From assembly GCA_030248135.1 (NCBI GenBank), contig JASANC010000978.1:45671-109670 (forward strand): a DNA stretch of 64,000 nucleotides, written 5' to 3'. Of the stretch, positions 21,814 through 34,851 are shown in pieces. Position numbers and translations under genes: made by a program. Position 1 is the first letter of the stretch. Each line of letters opens with the position of its first letter. The notes below the pieces were generated by a model. The model was not told where the DNA came from and ran no database searches. It was given only the letters and a program-made list of their open reading frames with translations. Origin of the DNA: Theristus sp. LFF4_11 (Eukaryota > Nematoda > Chromadorea > Monhysterida > Xyalidae).

Positions 21814-22551
21814 TCAGAGTGATCCAAAGAAACTACACGATAAGAATTGGCTCTAGCTCGCCAACTGCTGGCTCGTTTGGATTGAAATTTCAACCACGCA
21901 TCACAAAAAGCTTTTTATTTTGTGTGTTAAAATCGCAGACAAATTATTTAACCCTGTAATGAATGCGAAATGAAATAGTGAAAACGTAAAAAATGACTTT
22001 TTGCGCCAAATACAGCACGGTGTGCCTAGCGCACGTCCACCACTCAGCGCTTAAGGAAATGTTTCAGCTTTCTGCTATGAATTTTTGCTTTTTTCAAAAA
22101 AGAACAACGCAAAAATCGTTTTTGATATTTTTGCTGGCACGTTTTTCTTTGAAATCACTGTTTTTTTTGTTGCAGCAACCATGCCACCGAGTTTTTTGGT
22201 TTTGCTGCATTTTGTGAAAAAAGGGATTGGACAACTAATCAGCAGGTGTTCTGTGTTGTTCTTTTTGAAAAAAAGCAAAAATTCACAGCAGAAAGCTGGG
22301 AAACATCTCCTTGAGCGCTGAGTGGCGGACGTGCGCTAGGCGCACCGTACTGTATTTTGTGCAAAAAGTCAATTTTTTACGTTTTCACTATTTTATTTTG
22401 CATTCATTACAGGGTTGACCAATTCGTCTGAAATTTTAACACACAAAATAAAACGTTTTGTGCTGCTCGTTTAAAATTTCGGTCCAAACGATCCACCCGT
22501 TGGCGAGCTAAAGCCGATTCTTATCGTGTAGTTTTTTTGGATCACCCTGTA
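21814..22551. mobile_element. Mariner-type fold-back MITE with about 300-bp arms
   Basis: Left end TTCAGAGTGATCCAAAGAAA (worn), right end, reversed, TACAGGGTGATCCAAAAAAA. The arms share GAATCGGCT, AACACACAAAATAAA, AACCCTGTAATGAATG and GTGCGCC...GCGCACGTCC, in inverted orientation. The interior matches bases 1-330. Confidence 0.8.
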
Positions 22552-22561
22552 CATACATGCA

Positions 22562-23314
22562 CAGGGTGGCCCAAAAGTCATTAGACACTTTCAATTCATT
22601 TTTCCCCTGTCATTCATTAACCGTTTCTGACAAAAACTGGTATACGTAAACTAGAGGTTTGAGAGAATTGTTTGGTTTTTAAAAGACCGAAATCCGAAAT
22701 GCATGGGGTACGTTTAAATGTTTGCCTCATTTTTCAAGCAAGTGCACGCGCACGCGCGGGACACTCGGCTGACACTAGGAGGCGATCTGCACTGTGCATC
22801 ATTCTGTTTTTTTCTTTGTCATTTCTGTTGTTTTTTGATATGTGCTTGAACGTTGTTGGAAACGTTTTTTTGAACTGTATTAATCACAAAATTTTCTACT
22901 GAGACCAGTTCGGCAGATTTTGAAATATCCGCCGACTGCCACCTGGCGCCAGCGCTCGCCGATTTCACGCGTCGTTTTGACGTTTTCATCGAAAATAATG
23001 TAGACAAGGGGAGAACTGTTGAAATGTGTTCGTTGGAAGTTACTGTTTTGTTTCAAAAATATTTTTTTATCCATTAATGGTCTCAAATAATTATTTTTGA
23101 CTGTGGGCGATGAAATCTGCGAAATCGTGACGAAAATGACATGGAAACTGAAATGAAACTGGGTAGCTCTTGTGGTGCTTTCATTTTGTTTGTTTAACAA
23201 CCAAACAAATTCCCAAGTCTTTAGTTTACGTGTACCAATTTCGGTCATAAACGGTTAATGATTGATAGGCGGAAAATGGAATTGAAACTGTCTAATGACA
23301 TTTGGTCCACCCTG
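22562..23314. mobile_element. Mariner-type MITE with about 100-bp TIRs
   Basis: Ends CAGGGTGGCCCAAAAGTCAT and, reversed, CAGGGTGGACCAAATGTCAT; the inverted match runs on through ATTAACCGTTT and TACGTAAACTA. It abuts the preceding element with only about 10 bp between them. No coding. Confidence 0.8.
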
Positions 23315-23790
23315 ATACACAAGAGGTGCTCGCTTGCAAACCGCAACAAAACACGGACTCGACTGTGGCATCAAGCAAAACATGCATGTTCAACTCTTTC
23401 TGTCCCAATCGTCTCCCAAATGTTGTTTTTTCTTTCAACTCGACTTGTTTTGTGGCGTTTTATGTGAGCAACAGTATCGAGAACCAAATGTGATTCTGAT
23501 TGATTGTAACAACAGCAGAGACAAAACATGTGCGATACAATGTGTTATTTGCGGTGACTTGCTGTGATGGTGTTGGGGGTTTGCCGTGGTTTAGCTGACT
23601 TGTTGTTAGCTTTTCAAGTGTTTGTAGCACTGGTGATAAAATAAAAGCAACAGAACTTCACTGAATAATGGCAGCAATTTTTACTCGGTAGTAGGCAGAG
23701 ATAACCTAAACAGTGTGCGAAACTGAAAAAAAACACTTGCATGGGGTTCAGCGGACGCAGAAGAAACCGAAGAAGACCAAGAACACTCAC

Positions 23791-23826
23791 AGTGTTTGAT
23801 GTGTGGTGCTGAGCTGCTCGCGTCAT
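23791..23826 (-). CDS. Tentative ERG alternative first exon, 12 residues
   Basis: A short ATG-initiated block, MTRAAQHHTSNT, ends at AACACT|GTGAGT in phase 0, matching the phase of the VLSLGADV exon. An in-frame TAA lies a few codons upstream of the ATG. It follows the pattern of the other first exons, but at 36 bp the chance of a random match is high. Listed because the donor is a full consensus site. Confidence 0.25.
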
Positions 23827-24839
23827 TTTATTGTGTTAGGTCGCTCGCTGGCAGAGTTGCTCGCTCGTTTCATTAACACAAACAATGCCGTTGCCGTTTG
23901 CAGCCAATTTGCTGGGAAACGCTGCTGAGTTCGTGGGTGTCAAATTGTCATGCTGCCAATCGTTTTAACAAGTTTACAGCTTTCGTACATATAAAGGCGC
24001 ACAGTTGACCGATGACACAAAGGCCTGACCACTTGTTCATGCTTCCACGGTTGCCAGAACGTTTGCATCAGCGTTTTGATCTTGATGAAGCGGCTGTGAA
24101 GCTGAAGTCAAAGCAACGACGCAACAGTCTAGTTTTAAACTTTGATCTGAACATCAATGAAATGCGTCAGCATTAAGCATCCCTCAAAACCGATAACAAT
24201 GAACTAGGCGCAAAAGATTCAAAATTGAAGATTAATTCGTGCGACAAATCTCAAATGCTGTGCGAGCGACCGTTTAAACAGTAGTGAGACAGAGACAACC
24301 CCAAGCCGATATGAATGTGTGTTCGTTGGTGTCTCTGGTGGCAAGGCTGGGCTACTGATAGGCACCATGCTGAGCAAACGAGACAAAACGTGTTTGCTAT
24401 TATTCGAAACACATGTTATGCGTTCTTAAGATATGCGCATTTTTGCATAAGTATATTTCAGTTTTCTCTCTGGCTCCCATATCAGAAACTCCCAGGATAG
24501 CAGGCGTGTGCAGTCGGTTTTTTTCTAGCTGACCAGTTCAAGCGTTGCTGGTGTTCAGCGTGTTTTTTGGACGACCAACTGCACGAAAGTGTGCGCTTTT
24601 ACCGACTGTTCCCGTTCACATGCAGTGCACGTTCACCGACAAAATACGAACCTCCTAATATGAGCGCTTTCTGAAAATTCTCAAACACAACTGTGTGTGT
24701 GCATTTTTCTGGTAAATGCATGGATCATAAAGTATGATACCTAAAAACTTAGTGTGGTCATGGTGGGTTTCGGTTATTTTAAAAGACAAACGGGAAACAG
24801 AACATGAAAAAATAATTGTGCGAGCCATACCCGTACGAC

Positions 24840-25100
24840 GGTGTGGGGTGCCGATGTGCGCAGCTCTCAAAACCGGTGTGCAGCCCGCAATACATTTTTG
24901 CGGTGGCACTTTGGCGACACCGGTTTGAGGGCTGTGCACCATTTTGAGGGCTGTGCACATTTGCAAGGCAGCCGGTGCAATGAAGCAAAGCTTGCAAAGT
25001 TTGTTCTTGCGGCTGGCTGCACAGCGGTTTGAGGGCTGCGCACATCGATACCCCACTTCGTCGCACGGGTGTGGTGCAAGCTGAGTGATGCAGAAAAGTA
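24840..25100. repeat. Inverted-ended repeat, intact copy of the family at 52.85-54.1 kb
   Basis: Shares GGTTTGAGGGCTGTGCACC, GCAATGAAGCAAAGCT and GCGACGGTGTGGGG-type blocks with 52.85-54.12 kb. The ends are inverted (GACGGTGTGGGGTGCCGATG versus reversed GACGAAGTGGGGTATCGATG). Several short internal GGGCTGTGCAC repeats. The long antisense ORFs here are by-products of the repeat. Confidence 0.7.
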
Positions 25101-25434
25101 CACGGTGATCTAACAAGAACGTCAGAAAAGTAAACGGCTTGTATTCAAACTTGCAGCAATGAAAGAGCTTGCACAATTCGATTTGTTGCAGACACCAAGG
25201 TGCACGCGTGCGTCCACTTATTATGGTGGGCACTGTATTTGTGATGCATATGCAACATCAGCCACACACGCACAAGTTGTGCTGTGTGTGGGAAAAGGCA
25301 CCTATTTCAATGCCTCTGTTCTTTTAAAAATGTTATGAATTTCATTTTTTTGTTGTACTGAATAATTACCTACATTTTTGCTTGCGCTGACTTGTGGCCA
25401 CGTATATATGCGTAAAAACTATGTTCAACGTCTT

Positions 25435-25566
25435 TTTTTGCCTTGTGGGCTGTAAACTGACACCGCGAGGGCTGGACACTGTTTTTGCGGTCTTCGCTTA
25501 CCGGGCGAAACCGAAAAAACGGTGTCCAGCACTCGCGGTGTCAGTCCGCAGCCCACAAGGCAAAAA
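25435..25566. repeat. Perfect-looking hairpin palindrome
   Basis: Arms of about 55-60 bp: TTTTTGCCTTGTGGGCTG...GACACCGCGAG...GCTGGACAC on the left, repeated inverted on the right. It is GC-rich in an AT-rich setting. The centre TTACCGGGCGAAACCG resembles the TTACCAGGCGAAACCG motif of the 59.4/59.7-kb repeats. Confidence 0.75.
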
Positions 25567-25569
25567 CTG

Positions 25570-26860
25570 AAATTATATTTTTATTTAATATTTTATTGAT
25601 AAACAATTTAAAAAAAAATTCTCTGTACTGGAAAAAGCAGAACTGAAAAACAGACAGACTCTGTGAACTGATTAACTGTTTCTTTGACCACAAATCATTT
25701 TTTACAAGCCTCTGGAACAAAATTGAGGAGAGCGAGGAATGGAGAGAGCCCTGAATATACTCAGCCCCGCTTCGTATTTTAAATTCACACGCATTACAGA
25801 CGCTCTGAGTCTGAACTATCTGTTTTGTTTACTTTTTTGTCATTTTTTATTTAATCACCCTGTACAAAGGTGACACACTTAAGGCAACTACTGGCTGAGA
25901 ATCGGCGCACCAAAATGAACATACGTGAAAGGATACAATGAAAGCTGAAAATTTTGAAAAATGGTTGGGTAACCAAAAGTTTGCGTTATTGTTGTTGGCA
26001 GACCATGAGCACAAAACGCCGTTGCATTTGCACTTGTTCAGTGTTTTACTTCTGTGTGTTTTGTGTGTTCAGCAAACATGCAAGATGTGTACGTTCATAG
26101 TGTACATGCGCACATGTGCATCTGCGAACATTCGAGCCAAGCAAAACTTAATGGTGACCAGGCGTGCTAAATTATTCAGCAACAAAAGCCATACATCTAC
26201 ATGCAATTGTATCTCGCACGTGTTGTTCTTATTCTTTGACGCTTACAGAGCAACCACTGGTAGCTATTGGTTGTTCAACCTTGCATGAATGCACGCATCG
26301 CGGGGGACAGTCGCATCGACAATGCACCATTCATTCAGTGTTACACGCGCACTTACGCGTGGTTTGAAACTTTTCAACTTGCTGAAGCTTCGTGTTGGTT
26401 GCTCTACCATGCTGGATGCGGCAAGAGTCGAAAATATATTAGCAAATGTTTATTCACTTGCTTTTTGCTGGTCTTCCAGTGCATACACAATGTAATGGGT
26501 ACATGTGAATATGGTTCGTTGCCAACCATAAAAGATAGAAAGACAAAAAGAACCAGCGCGGGCACACATATCGAACAAGATGTAACGCATGTGTGCACGC
26601 AGGGCAGAGTAACAGATAAGGTAGTCCGGAACTGTTGTCCGGAACATGTCGAAAACGGCAAGCTATGAGAGTACGCTGCAGTTTGCCGCTTGTCTCGTTC
26701 ATACAGACAGTTACAGCCACTTGACAGCGGTCGTCCACAGTGTTGGCATGGCATCTTCGCTGTTTCAAATGTTGTAATTGAATTACCACGATACACCTAT
26801 TTGTACATCTGTCTCGGAAGCATTGTATATGCAGAGTTCGAACAGACAACGAGAACTTAC
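25570..26860. other. No gene seen: ERG intron
   Basis: Overlapping chance ORFs on both strands at 26.2-26.8 kb without family features. Confidence 0.35.
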
Positions 26861-27112
26861 GTTTTCAGCAAAGGCAGCAATACGTTTCATAGGCCGATGT
26901 GCAGCAGTGGGACTGTTATATTTAGGCGTCGTCGATCGACTGCTTCGCCCAACACTGACACTGTTGTTGCGTGTGCTAGCAGCAAATAGCTTGTTCGTGT
27001 GTCGAAACGACGCGAAAACAGGTGGAGGCAAATGAACATGATTTGTAGACGGCCAATGCGACACGGACGATTCGTAGTCATCATCGCAACTGCTGCTCTT
27101 CGATGGTTCCAT
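26861..27112 (-). CDS. unc-103: ERG channel, alternative first exon (MEPSKSSS N-terminus)
   Basis: 84 codons from the first ATG (27112) to a perfect donor, GAAAAC|GTAAGT, in phase 0. The peptide starts MEPSKSSSCDDDYESSVSHW, contains a Pro/His patch (TNHVHLPPPVFASFRHTNK) and a Ser/Arg-rich part (VSVGRSSRSTTPKYNSP), and ends MKRIAAFAEN. Joined to 12612 it reads [13 protein letters not shown]. The frame stays open upstream to a TGA at about 27287 without another ATG, so either the exon has a coding extension entered by splicing or the upstream part is 5' UTR. GC content is higher here than in the flanking intron. No homology recognised. Confidence 0.55.
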
Positions 27113-27289
27113 GGATTTGATGCTGTTGTCCCGTTGATTTTTAGTGTCGCACAGTTCAAAGTCATCGGCGTTGGTCCTCGCTCCTCGGTCCAAAAATCGT
27201 CCAGAATATTTTACAGAATTTTTTTTCACCGGATACAATAAGCATAATGTCTCCTTTTCTCGACGGGCAAGCAGTGGTGTAATATCTCA

Positions 27290-30200
27290 AAGCGACAGAT
27301 ATTGAGTGGTCACTATACTATAGTCTCTGTTTTGATTCCACAACAGCACGATATGGTGAATACACAAATGAGATGGTTGGTTTGTGCAAGATCTAGTTGT
27401 AATTTTTTTCAGTTTTTCGTTGTCCAGCCATTTCGGTAAACAAATTTTTGGTAGAGACTTCATAAATTTGTCAGCGATCTAACTTTGGCATCACCGCTTA
27501 ATCTGGAAAACGTAGTTTATCAGATAACCTACGCTCAGTGTAAGATAATATAGGGTATGCCATACAAGTTCGTTTGTGGGACCAGAAAAATGCGATTTTG
27601 CAACTTCGTGTTTCACAATGTCGCGCAGAAAAAAGACTATTCTCAAAGTAAAATGAGAGCTCGAACCAAGTGTACTGCAGTTCATTTATTTTATTTGCTA
27701 TCCAGCGTCAGATACATAGGCGCACAATGCAATCAGTGGACTTGATCACTTGACTTGCACATTTTAACACGCAGGCTGTTCTTCGCCCTAAAACTTATAA
27801 ACATGTGTTTTTGTCTTCGTAAGTTTGATTGTACATTGGTTTTATGGTGCTTCTGTGTTGAGATCCGAAGGTATATCATTTTGTATACATACGGGATTCA
27901 TAATCCACATGGAATTCAAGTGTATACCAATTTGTTGCCGTAAATATTGAACTTTTTTCAAAAATTTGCCAGTTTCAAGGCGTTTTTTTAGGTTTTCCGA
28001 CGAAAATTGAATTTGTTGAAGAAGACGAAAAAGGTTGACGAAATAAAAATGAATGATAGCACGGAGCGGAATATAATTGAATTGATAATAATAAAAATGT
28101 ACATTATGTACAACTTACAGTTCTCATGTTGACTGCAAACGTAACGGTCTCACGGTTGAAAACGTTTTAATAAAGTGGTTGATAATCGCACATTTGAATC
28201 TGCACGGCTCGAACCTTTAAACTTTTAGTCACCGAAGTCACGTTTATGAAGAATACCGTCAGGTACAATGCAATTCTGAAGCCCAGCAGATATGAGGTGC
28301 GTGCAAACACATTTGTTGCTCATTCGTTTTCGGCGAACAATCTGTTATGAAAATAATATTGAAACAATGCCGTACCCTGCAACAAACAACTTTGAAAAAC
28401 TACCGTGTGCTGATTACTGAAACACCATTCGCGTTGGGGGTGAAACGAACACGCTAATTTATCAGTGCTTTGGCGTTATTTAAGAGCAATAACATTGATA
28501 AGATAATGAATCAAGCACGACGCAGTCACACAATGCATGGGGATACTTTGCAATTTGAGAATTCAACTTGCAATTTGAATCAAAAATGAAGCACAATAAT
28601 TAATTTTGTTATTGACATTAGACTATTGGAATTGGAAATGAAATTCTTCTTTGCAACATGAGTGTGCTTTCAAAAACTCAAAAACACAGAAAACAGGGTT
28701 TTGAAGCTGGGACGTAGAATGTAGGTGGGGTAATTGATAAAAACAATTCGGTAGTAGCTGTCTAGAGCACAAAATTAAATAATATTGTGTTTCGTGAGAG
28801 AGGCAGATGTTTACACAAAAATTGCAGGAGACGTGCTCGTGCATAAAATAATGCATGCAATGTTTTATACTGTTAACTGCCATTGTACTTAATGCTTCTT
28901 CAAACTTGTCAGATTATTTTCTGAATGATGAGCACACTATACTTTGAATTAAAGAAGGAATGAACAGGGATCGGGCTTGGTTGGAATCAACAGCCCCATT
29001 TGGGGCTAAATATAAATATGCCTTTTTTCCAACCCGATCCTGGTTCCTTATTTTTCGCGGACTCTGTATTCTGCTTAAAAAGATAACAGGTTTAAAGAAA
29101 CATGCTGTACGTGAGAAGCAGCGTCCGTCTGTGCGTTTTTTTGCTGTAGCGATAAAGTGGGTAAGAGCCAATTGTTCGTGCAAAAGTGCACTGAAGTCAG
29201 TGAGCTGGCCGAGCGGCACTTAACAACAAAATGTTTGAGTAATTTAACTTGTATTTTCTTGAATTTAACGTGGCCACAAAGAGAATTACCATTTATTTGC
29301 TTTGTGCCTGTAGCGTTGGGGAATCGAATGTCGCGACGTACAATAAAAAATGAGTATCTTTCTTGGTTGCTGTATGAATGAATGCTATATGACCATGTTC
29401 TTACACTACAGTACATGGACAAACTTGTACATTTTCATTAGTTTATTACTGTCTGACGCGCTATTTTGAATAGTCATCCACTGTGGACCGTCTTGCTGTT
29501 TTCAAACCTAAAATTGATTGCGCAACTGGAAAATAATAAAAAATCAAATGTGCACTGAATGTGAACTTTGTTCGATCACGGATTTTAATCTAAAACACTG
29601 GCGCACAATGGTTGATTAAAAAGACCCATTTGTTCACGACCAGTGATCGTGTTGGACAACGTGGCGAATGTCCATATGCTTTATTATTAGCACACTACAA
29701 AGACCAACTACAGAGACCGATATAAACTAATAAACCGAGCATGGCAAAAACTGGCAAGCGCCAAAAAAACGGCGACCGGGGAATGCAGACCGCAGACCGC
29801 CGGTGTTGCATGCATTCGAAATGACCACCAAATAAATACATACATCAACGCCGTGACAATATGGCGTGGTGCTTGACAAAATGCATTTGTATAAAATATA
29901 TGGAACAGCACGTGTTGGGTGTTGTAGCTTCAATATTGCGAGCGAGCGACATCAGCATTGCATATAAAATGTGTTTGCAGTTGAAACACGTCAGTGAGTG
30001 CGTGTTTTCAAGCTTAAAATGATACAAAAGCATCCCAAAGGACCAGAGCAGTCTTAGTGCATTGCATTGTGATGCATGCACATATGTACACGTGCTGCTA
30101 ATGATGAGCTGCGTAATGAATGCCGCTGCTTAGCGCTACTTCCGGTAGTTAGCCAGCTTCAAATAAGCTAAGAAACGTGTTGCATGTGAGCTTGTGAAAT

Positions 30201-31400
30201 ATTCATCATACGTAGAAACGAAAGCAAAGCAACACTAAAAGTTTGGCTGGGGATGACAGTTGGGTTCGAGACGTTCAATTTTATGTTTTCCAGTAGTTTT
30301 TTATTTATACGAACACATTTACATAATGCAGGTACACTTTATAGCGTTTCCTGCTTAGCGAATGCCAAGCAGGAGCTGCTGAGAAACAATGTCGGCAGGA
30401 CAGCGTTTGCACACGCCCGCAACCGCACTACATCGCACAGTTGCTACAGTTTTTATTCATACATTTGGACGTACGCCCCCGCCGCCAACATGTTGCTCCA
30501 CGTAACACGTGCTTGTGATATGACATCGAGTAGCACGTATACATATGCGTGCATATATATACTTTCCACCTATAGCGGCACATAATCAATCAATGGTATT
30601 GTCGTGCGACTTTTGTTATTGTTTGTTGGCAGCAGTGCATGGATTTACATGTTGTACGGGTGTCACACAAAAGCGCCCATCGCAGTGGCTTGTGTGCTCA
30701 GGGGCCTGTGGTTTGTTTTCCACCACAGGCGCAGCCATATATATTATTAGCCGTCGTTAACGGCAAACGAATGCAGAAGCTGCATACACCAGCACCTCAA
30801 CTGCCAGCCAGCATGTCAACATTAACACACTCGATGCGTGCCGCTCGCTCGACTAGTAGCATATCGGAAATTTCAATTTTATTTTGGCCACCACCGTGTG
30901 GAAACATAAAATTTCAAAGCGTATGATAGAAACGTAACGTTATGGCAAACATGCTGGCACGGAAGCAGCTGCTATCTGCATATTATGCTGTTCGATGCAG
31001 CGTTTGCAACTGAATAAATTTCTTGTATTGACTTGTGAATCGTTTGGCTAAGAAGACAGGAAAAGTTTTTTTTAATTTAAAACATTTAAAGTTCGTTCAA
31101 CAATAACCCCAAAGTTTATCTCCGTACTATTGCCTTTTGGCAAGAATATAAAATCCTTGAAATCAAGCTCAAAAGATATGTAAAAGTAGTGTAGTGTAGT
31201 GTTTTGCGAATGTTGCCATGTCATCAAGGAACTGGTGATGTGGTAACGTTAACATAAGTTCAAAAGCTCTTAAGTTTTACAAGATGTAAGTATTTACGCT
31301 GTGGGGATATTGACAGATTATCATGCTGAACATTGAACGATTATCATGAAAAATGTGATGAAAGTGCCTGCGATGTGCAAATTGTACATACAAACGCACA
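27290..31400. other. No gene supported: ERG intron
   Basis: One curiosity: on the minus strand ATGAGAACT|GTAAGT at 28127-28119 could be a three-codon first exon in the right phase, but it is far too short to support. The motif ACAGGTTTAAAGAAACAT is shared between 9.81 kb and 29.09 kb. Confidence 0.3.
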
Positions 31401-31403
31401 AAG

Positions 31404-31672
31404 TACGGTATGGCCGATTAAACATGGCAGCTTTTTTCAGGGTTCAAGGAGCGCGCGAATTTTGAATGAAAGAAAAAAGATGTTCAGAAACCAAACTGCG
31501 TGCCTAATTTGACACGTTTTTGAAAACCAATGGATTATCCGCGCTGTTCTGTGCATTCTTTCTCCCTTGCACACATGATTGGGAATTACGTTGGCATTTT
31601 TGAAAAAGACAACTCCTAGTCTGCGACTGATCCCGCCTTGATGGACTGCCTCATTTATTCGGCCATACTGTA
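31404..31672. mobile_element. TA-flanked MITE, inverted copy of 6313-6591
   Basis: Ends TACGGTATGGCCGATTAAAC and, reversed, TACAGTATGGCCGAATAAA. The body matches the 6.3-kb copy in reverse orientation. A third, partial copy is at about 32939-33012 (ATGGCCGCTTAAAATATGGCAGC). Confidence 0.8.
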
Positions 31673-31828
31673 TCTTATGATCCACGTCAACCTTGCACAG
31701 CGAACGGACAATGCGCTCAATTGAAGGTACAAAAAATAATGTCCGTGCAAAAACGACAAAATAATGCGATCTTTCGTATCACGCACGCGATTTTTGTGAG
31801 TGCGTCAAACCGCATTTTTGAGCGAATA

Positions 31829-31852
31829 CATACACACACACACACACACACA
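31829..31852. repeat. (CA)n microsatellite
   Basis: An almost pure ACACAC run of about 22 bases. Confidence 0.8.
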
Positions 31853-31857
31853 TTACA

Positions 31858-32184
31858 ATGCAAATATACGCTTTTGTGCCAGTAGTGCCATCAGGAAGTG
31901 CCACTTACAAACCAAAAGATGAAAAACGTGATAACGGTGACAGCGACAGTGATGACGGTTGCATTGAGCAAAAGAAAGACGCCGGGGGAACTAGAAGCTA
32001 CAATCGCGAAAAGTTCCATTTGTTCGTTTTTTTATGCTTGCTTCTGATCATCTGCCAAATATTTTTACTTGACATGGAGGTTCAAATGGTGAAACTTTGT
32101 TTGCGCTTGTTATTTGACAGTGATTTCAATCGTCACGCCTCTGTTCCGTTTTTGGCCTTCCACGCATACAGTTTCCTACATTGA
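31858..32184 (+). CDS. Unassigned small ORF, weak
   Basis: 108 codons, opening with a charged stretch (KPKDEKRDNGDSDSDDGCIE), then one strongly hydrophobic segment near residues 54-72 (LFVFLCLLLIICQIFLL), which could be a single membrane span. It starts right after a CA repeat and lies antisense within an ERG intron. No family recognised and no splice or promoter signals noted; chance remains likely. Confidence 0.15.
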   Translation: MQIYAFVPVVPSGSATYKPKDEKRDNGDSDSDDGCIEQKKDAGGTRSYNREKFHLFVFLCLLLIICQIFLLDMEVQMVKLCLRLLFDSDFNRHASVPFLAFHAYSFLH

Positions 32185-32799
32185 TGAGTTGCGATTCCCA
32201 AAGGCTGGTTGATGCTTCAAAACGACATTAGGGTTTTTCGCATTGTCTAAGCAAAATAACGTAAAATAAAGCACAACGGGCTCTGTTATTAACTAATATC
32301 ATCTGTTATTAATTCCGCACTCTGCACAATGTGCACATACACACACTTGAGGCTGTATCTTATGTCTGCAATTTACAGGATTTATCCGACATTTTCATCG
32401 ACATTTATGAAGCACATACAGACGTACGTGATAAAACACAGGATGACGAATGAAATGAACAATTTTAATTATATGACTGCTTCAAACGTTCGTTTTACAT
32501 TTATCCAGAAAGGAAATGAAGAACTCGCGTGCTTGCTCACATTGCGCATGTAAATACAATGTACGAACGTAGTGGGTCTCCTTGACTACACCTGTAATGA
32601 TGGACCTCTGTGTCTGAAGCCGAATCACACGAATAGCAAGATGATGGAGTAGCCATATTCTATTGGTGGCAAGCCAAGTGAATGTCAAATCAAATAGATT
32701 TAGCACTGCCTGCGGATGATTGAATTTCAGTTAAGATGACTGACTGTCGAGATCGTGTGGTATTGGAGGACTACTAGCTTGATTTTGTAGAATATGCAC

Positions 32800-32864
32800 A
32801 TTGAACGCAGCATGCTTCTCTTGTTGAGGCTCAATCCGTTGAAATCTCTCAAGGTCTGCAATGT
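32800..32864 (-). CDS. unc-103: ERG channel, linker exon before the common core
   Basis: Short internal exon after the acceptor TTCATTTTTTCAG. It completes an Asp codon with the G carried from 39.0 kb and reads DIADLERFQRIEPQQEKHAAFN (positions 1-22), ending at AAT|GTGCAT in phase 0, so it can join the VLSLGADV exon directly. The frame runs open for another 22 codons to a TAA at about 32733, so a later donor is possible, but the later GT sites are in the wrong phase for 12612. The motif resembles the SDLVRYRTISKIPQ region that precedes S1 in other ERG proteins. The acceptor side is strong; the donor choice is a guess. Confidence 0.55.
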
Positions 32865-33756
32865 CTGAAAAAATGAACTTGTGACAACTTGCTACAACAA
32901 TAACGTGAAACAAAAAAGGGGGAGTGACCTAAAAATATTACGAAATGGCCGCTTAAAATATGGCAGCTTTTTTCAGGTAAAGGAGCGCGCGAAATTTTAA
33001 AGAAAGAAAGAAGGATAATCGTAAAATCGCTCGCGAAATCGTAAAGGATAATGATCCATATCATGTACTGTATGCCCTCATTTGCTGTCCACAGTTGTCT
33101 CACAGCAGGTTGTAATAATACAATCATAATTTTAAATAAAGCACAGTCGTAACAACTTTAAATTTTTTTTGCAGTATTCAGTGTGTGTGTGTGAATCTTT
33201 GGTACTGGTAAAATTCAAAGAACCAAACAGCGTGAATGGCATCTGTGAAATAGCGCAGCCCTCGCAAAAGTTGTTCGTTCATGTAAAATTTGTACCGGTA
33301 TGCATGTATCGTATGTATGTACGTACGTATAAAGAAACACAGCTCGATGTGAGGAAAATGCAATAAGTAAAATCATCGTCTTTTCGTAATCTTTGTACAT
33401 TTAGTTCGTTCTACAGCCTTGTTTTTTTTTAACGAGCGTCATGATGTATGGAATGAAAATGCGCACAGATAAAAAATGCCGGACAGTTTTTGCGATTTAT
33501 TTATTTGTCGCGCAAATTGACGCGATGTGGCAGCAGGCAGCCTAGCGTGATGCCGACACGCCTTTTTTCTACCGGTCGGCAGCTGTTTACGCAATGCGCT
33601 GTTAAATAACGATGAAAAACTTTAGGAAATAATATCAAAAAATTCCAGTTCTGTAGTCGTTCAATAATTTTTGCGCTATGCTTTGCTCCGAGAGCAGCAT
33701 TCTGTGAAGCGCAAGCATATTTGGTTTCTCCTTGAAGCTTGGCTTGAGTTTAGACG

Positions 33757-34687
33757 TACAGGGTGGTCCAGAATAATGGTCATATTTATATTTAGAGGGA
33801 ATCACGTACAATATCAATACGAATGAAGGTACAGGTACTCTAGAAAGATGGAAATTTTATTTACCAGCGTAAAATTTTATGTGCATTGGATTATGGGCGT
33901 TTGGCTGGCACAATAATGCAAAAAATCACAAACACGTTTTTCAACGAGTTTTTGAATAATTTCTTCACCTCACGATGGTTTTAATTGTGAAGGTGAAGGT
34001 GAAAGGTTAAGTTGAATCTCCAGTTATTGTTACTGAAACTGATAAATAAGCAGTTAAGTGTACCTCGGTAAAGCTGCTAAAACTGTTCATCATTGCCAAA
34101 ACTGTTTTATTTAGAAGCAAGTGGCTGTGCAGTCTGTGAAGAATTCATCTCGGTCACCGGACTTTTCATATCATATTTTGTTTTACAAATGTTTTCTGGG
34201 GGAATTATGGGGTTTTGCAGCTGCAATGACTAAAAGAGCGTGGGAATATTTTCATCAATGTTCATCATTTTTTTGAAAATTTGTCAGGTCTGGTTTGGTC
34301 CAAATGCATTTTGGTTGGCAGTCAAGCTCTTCAACTGTCTTGCAACCTTCGCCAAACAGAGTAAATTTTAAAACAATATTCACGACAGGAAATGGTGTTC
34401 ACAATTTGTTGTTACCAAACTTCACGCACCTGAAAGTCATAATGATAAAGAAACAGTGAGATTATGCAAGTGATCGTGAAACACCAAAAATTGACAAGAA
34501 AAGCTCATATTTCATCATGTTCAAATGTCACGGCTTCCAGATAGCAGAAGCTTGGTGAATATAAAATTTTTTAAGCCGGTAAACAAAATTTTCAATTTTG
34601 TAGAATAGCTATACCGATTTTCAGCTATGTTCGTTAGCGTTTCGTAGGATCTTCCGGCAAATGTCCATAATTCTGGACCACCCTGTA
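33757..34687. mobile_element. Mariner-type MITE, about 930 bp
   Basis: Ends TACAGGGTGGTCCAGAATAA and, reversed, TACAGGGTGGTCCAGAATTA. No transposase coding seen. It lies 165 bp downstream (minus-strand sense) of the 34.85-kb first exon's donor. Confidence 0.8.
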
Positions 34688-34851
34688 TGTCTATAGTAGC
34701 AAGCTGTCGTGAGCAATCAGTCGCACGCTCATGTTGCTTCTAATTGGTCTTCAAGTAATTAAATTACTATAAGCAATAGTAGTCAATTGTTTTACGCTAA
34801 TGGGCGCGTAAACCATACTCTATGTGATTGAGAAGAGCAAAATGAACTTAC

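Noticed and set aside
24655..25233. 192-codon minus-strand ORF and overlapping ORFs
   Set aside because: They lie across a dispersed repeat also found at 52.9-54.1 kb; internal short repeats keep several frames open.
26404..26849. Overlapping 130-codon minus-strand ORFs
   Set aside because: Two frames open over the same bases, Cys/His-rich by composition, no motif; lies just downstream of the 26.86-kb donor and is intronic.
28119..28127. Three-codon ERG first exon (ATGAGAACT|GTAAGT)
   Set aside because: Correct phase and donor, but far too short to distinguish from chance without RNA data.
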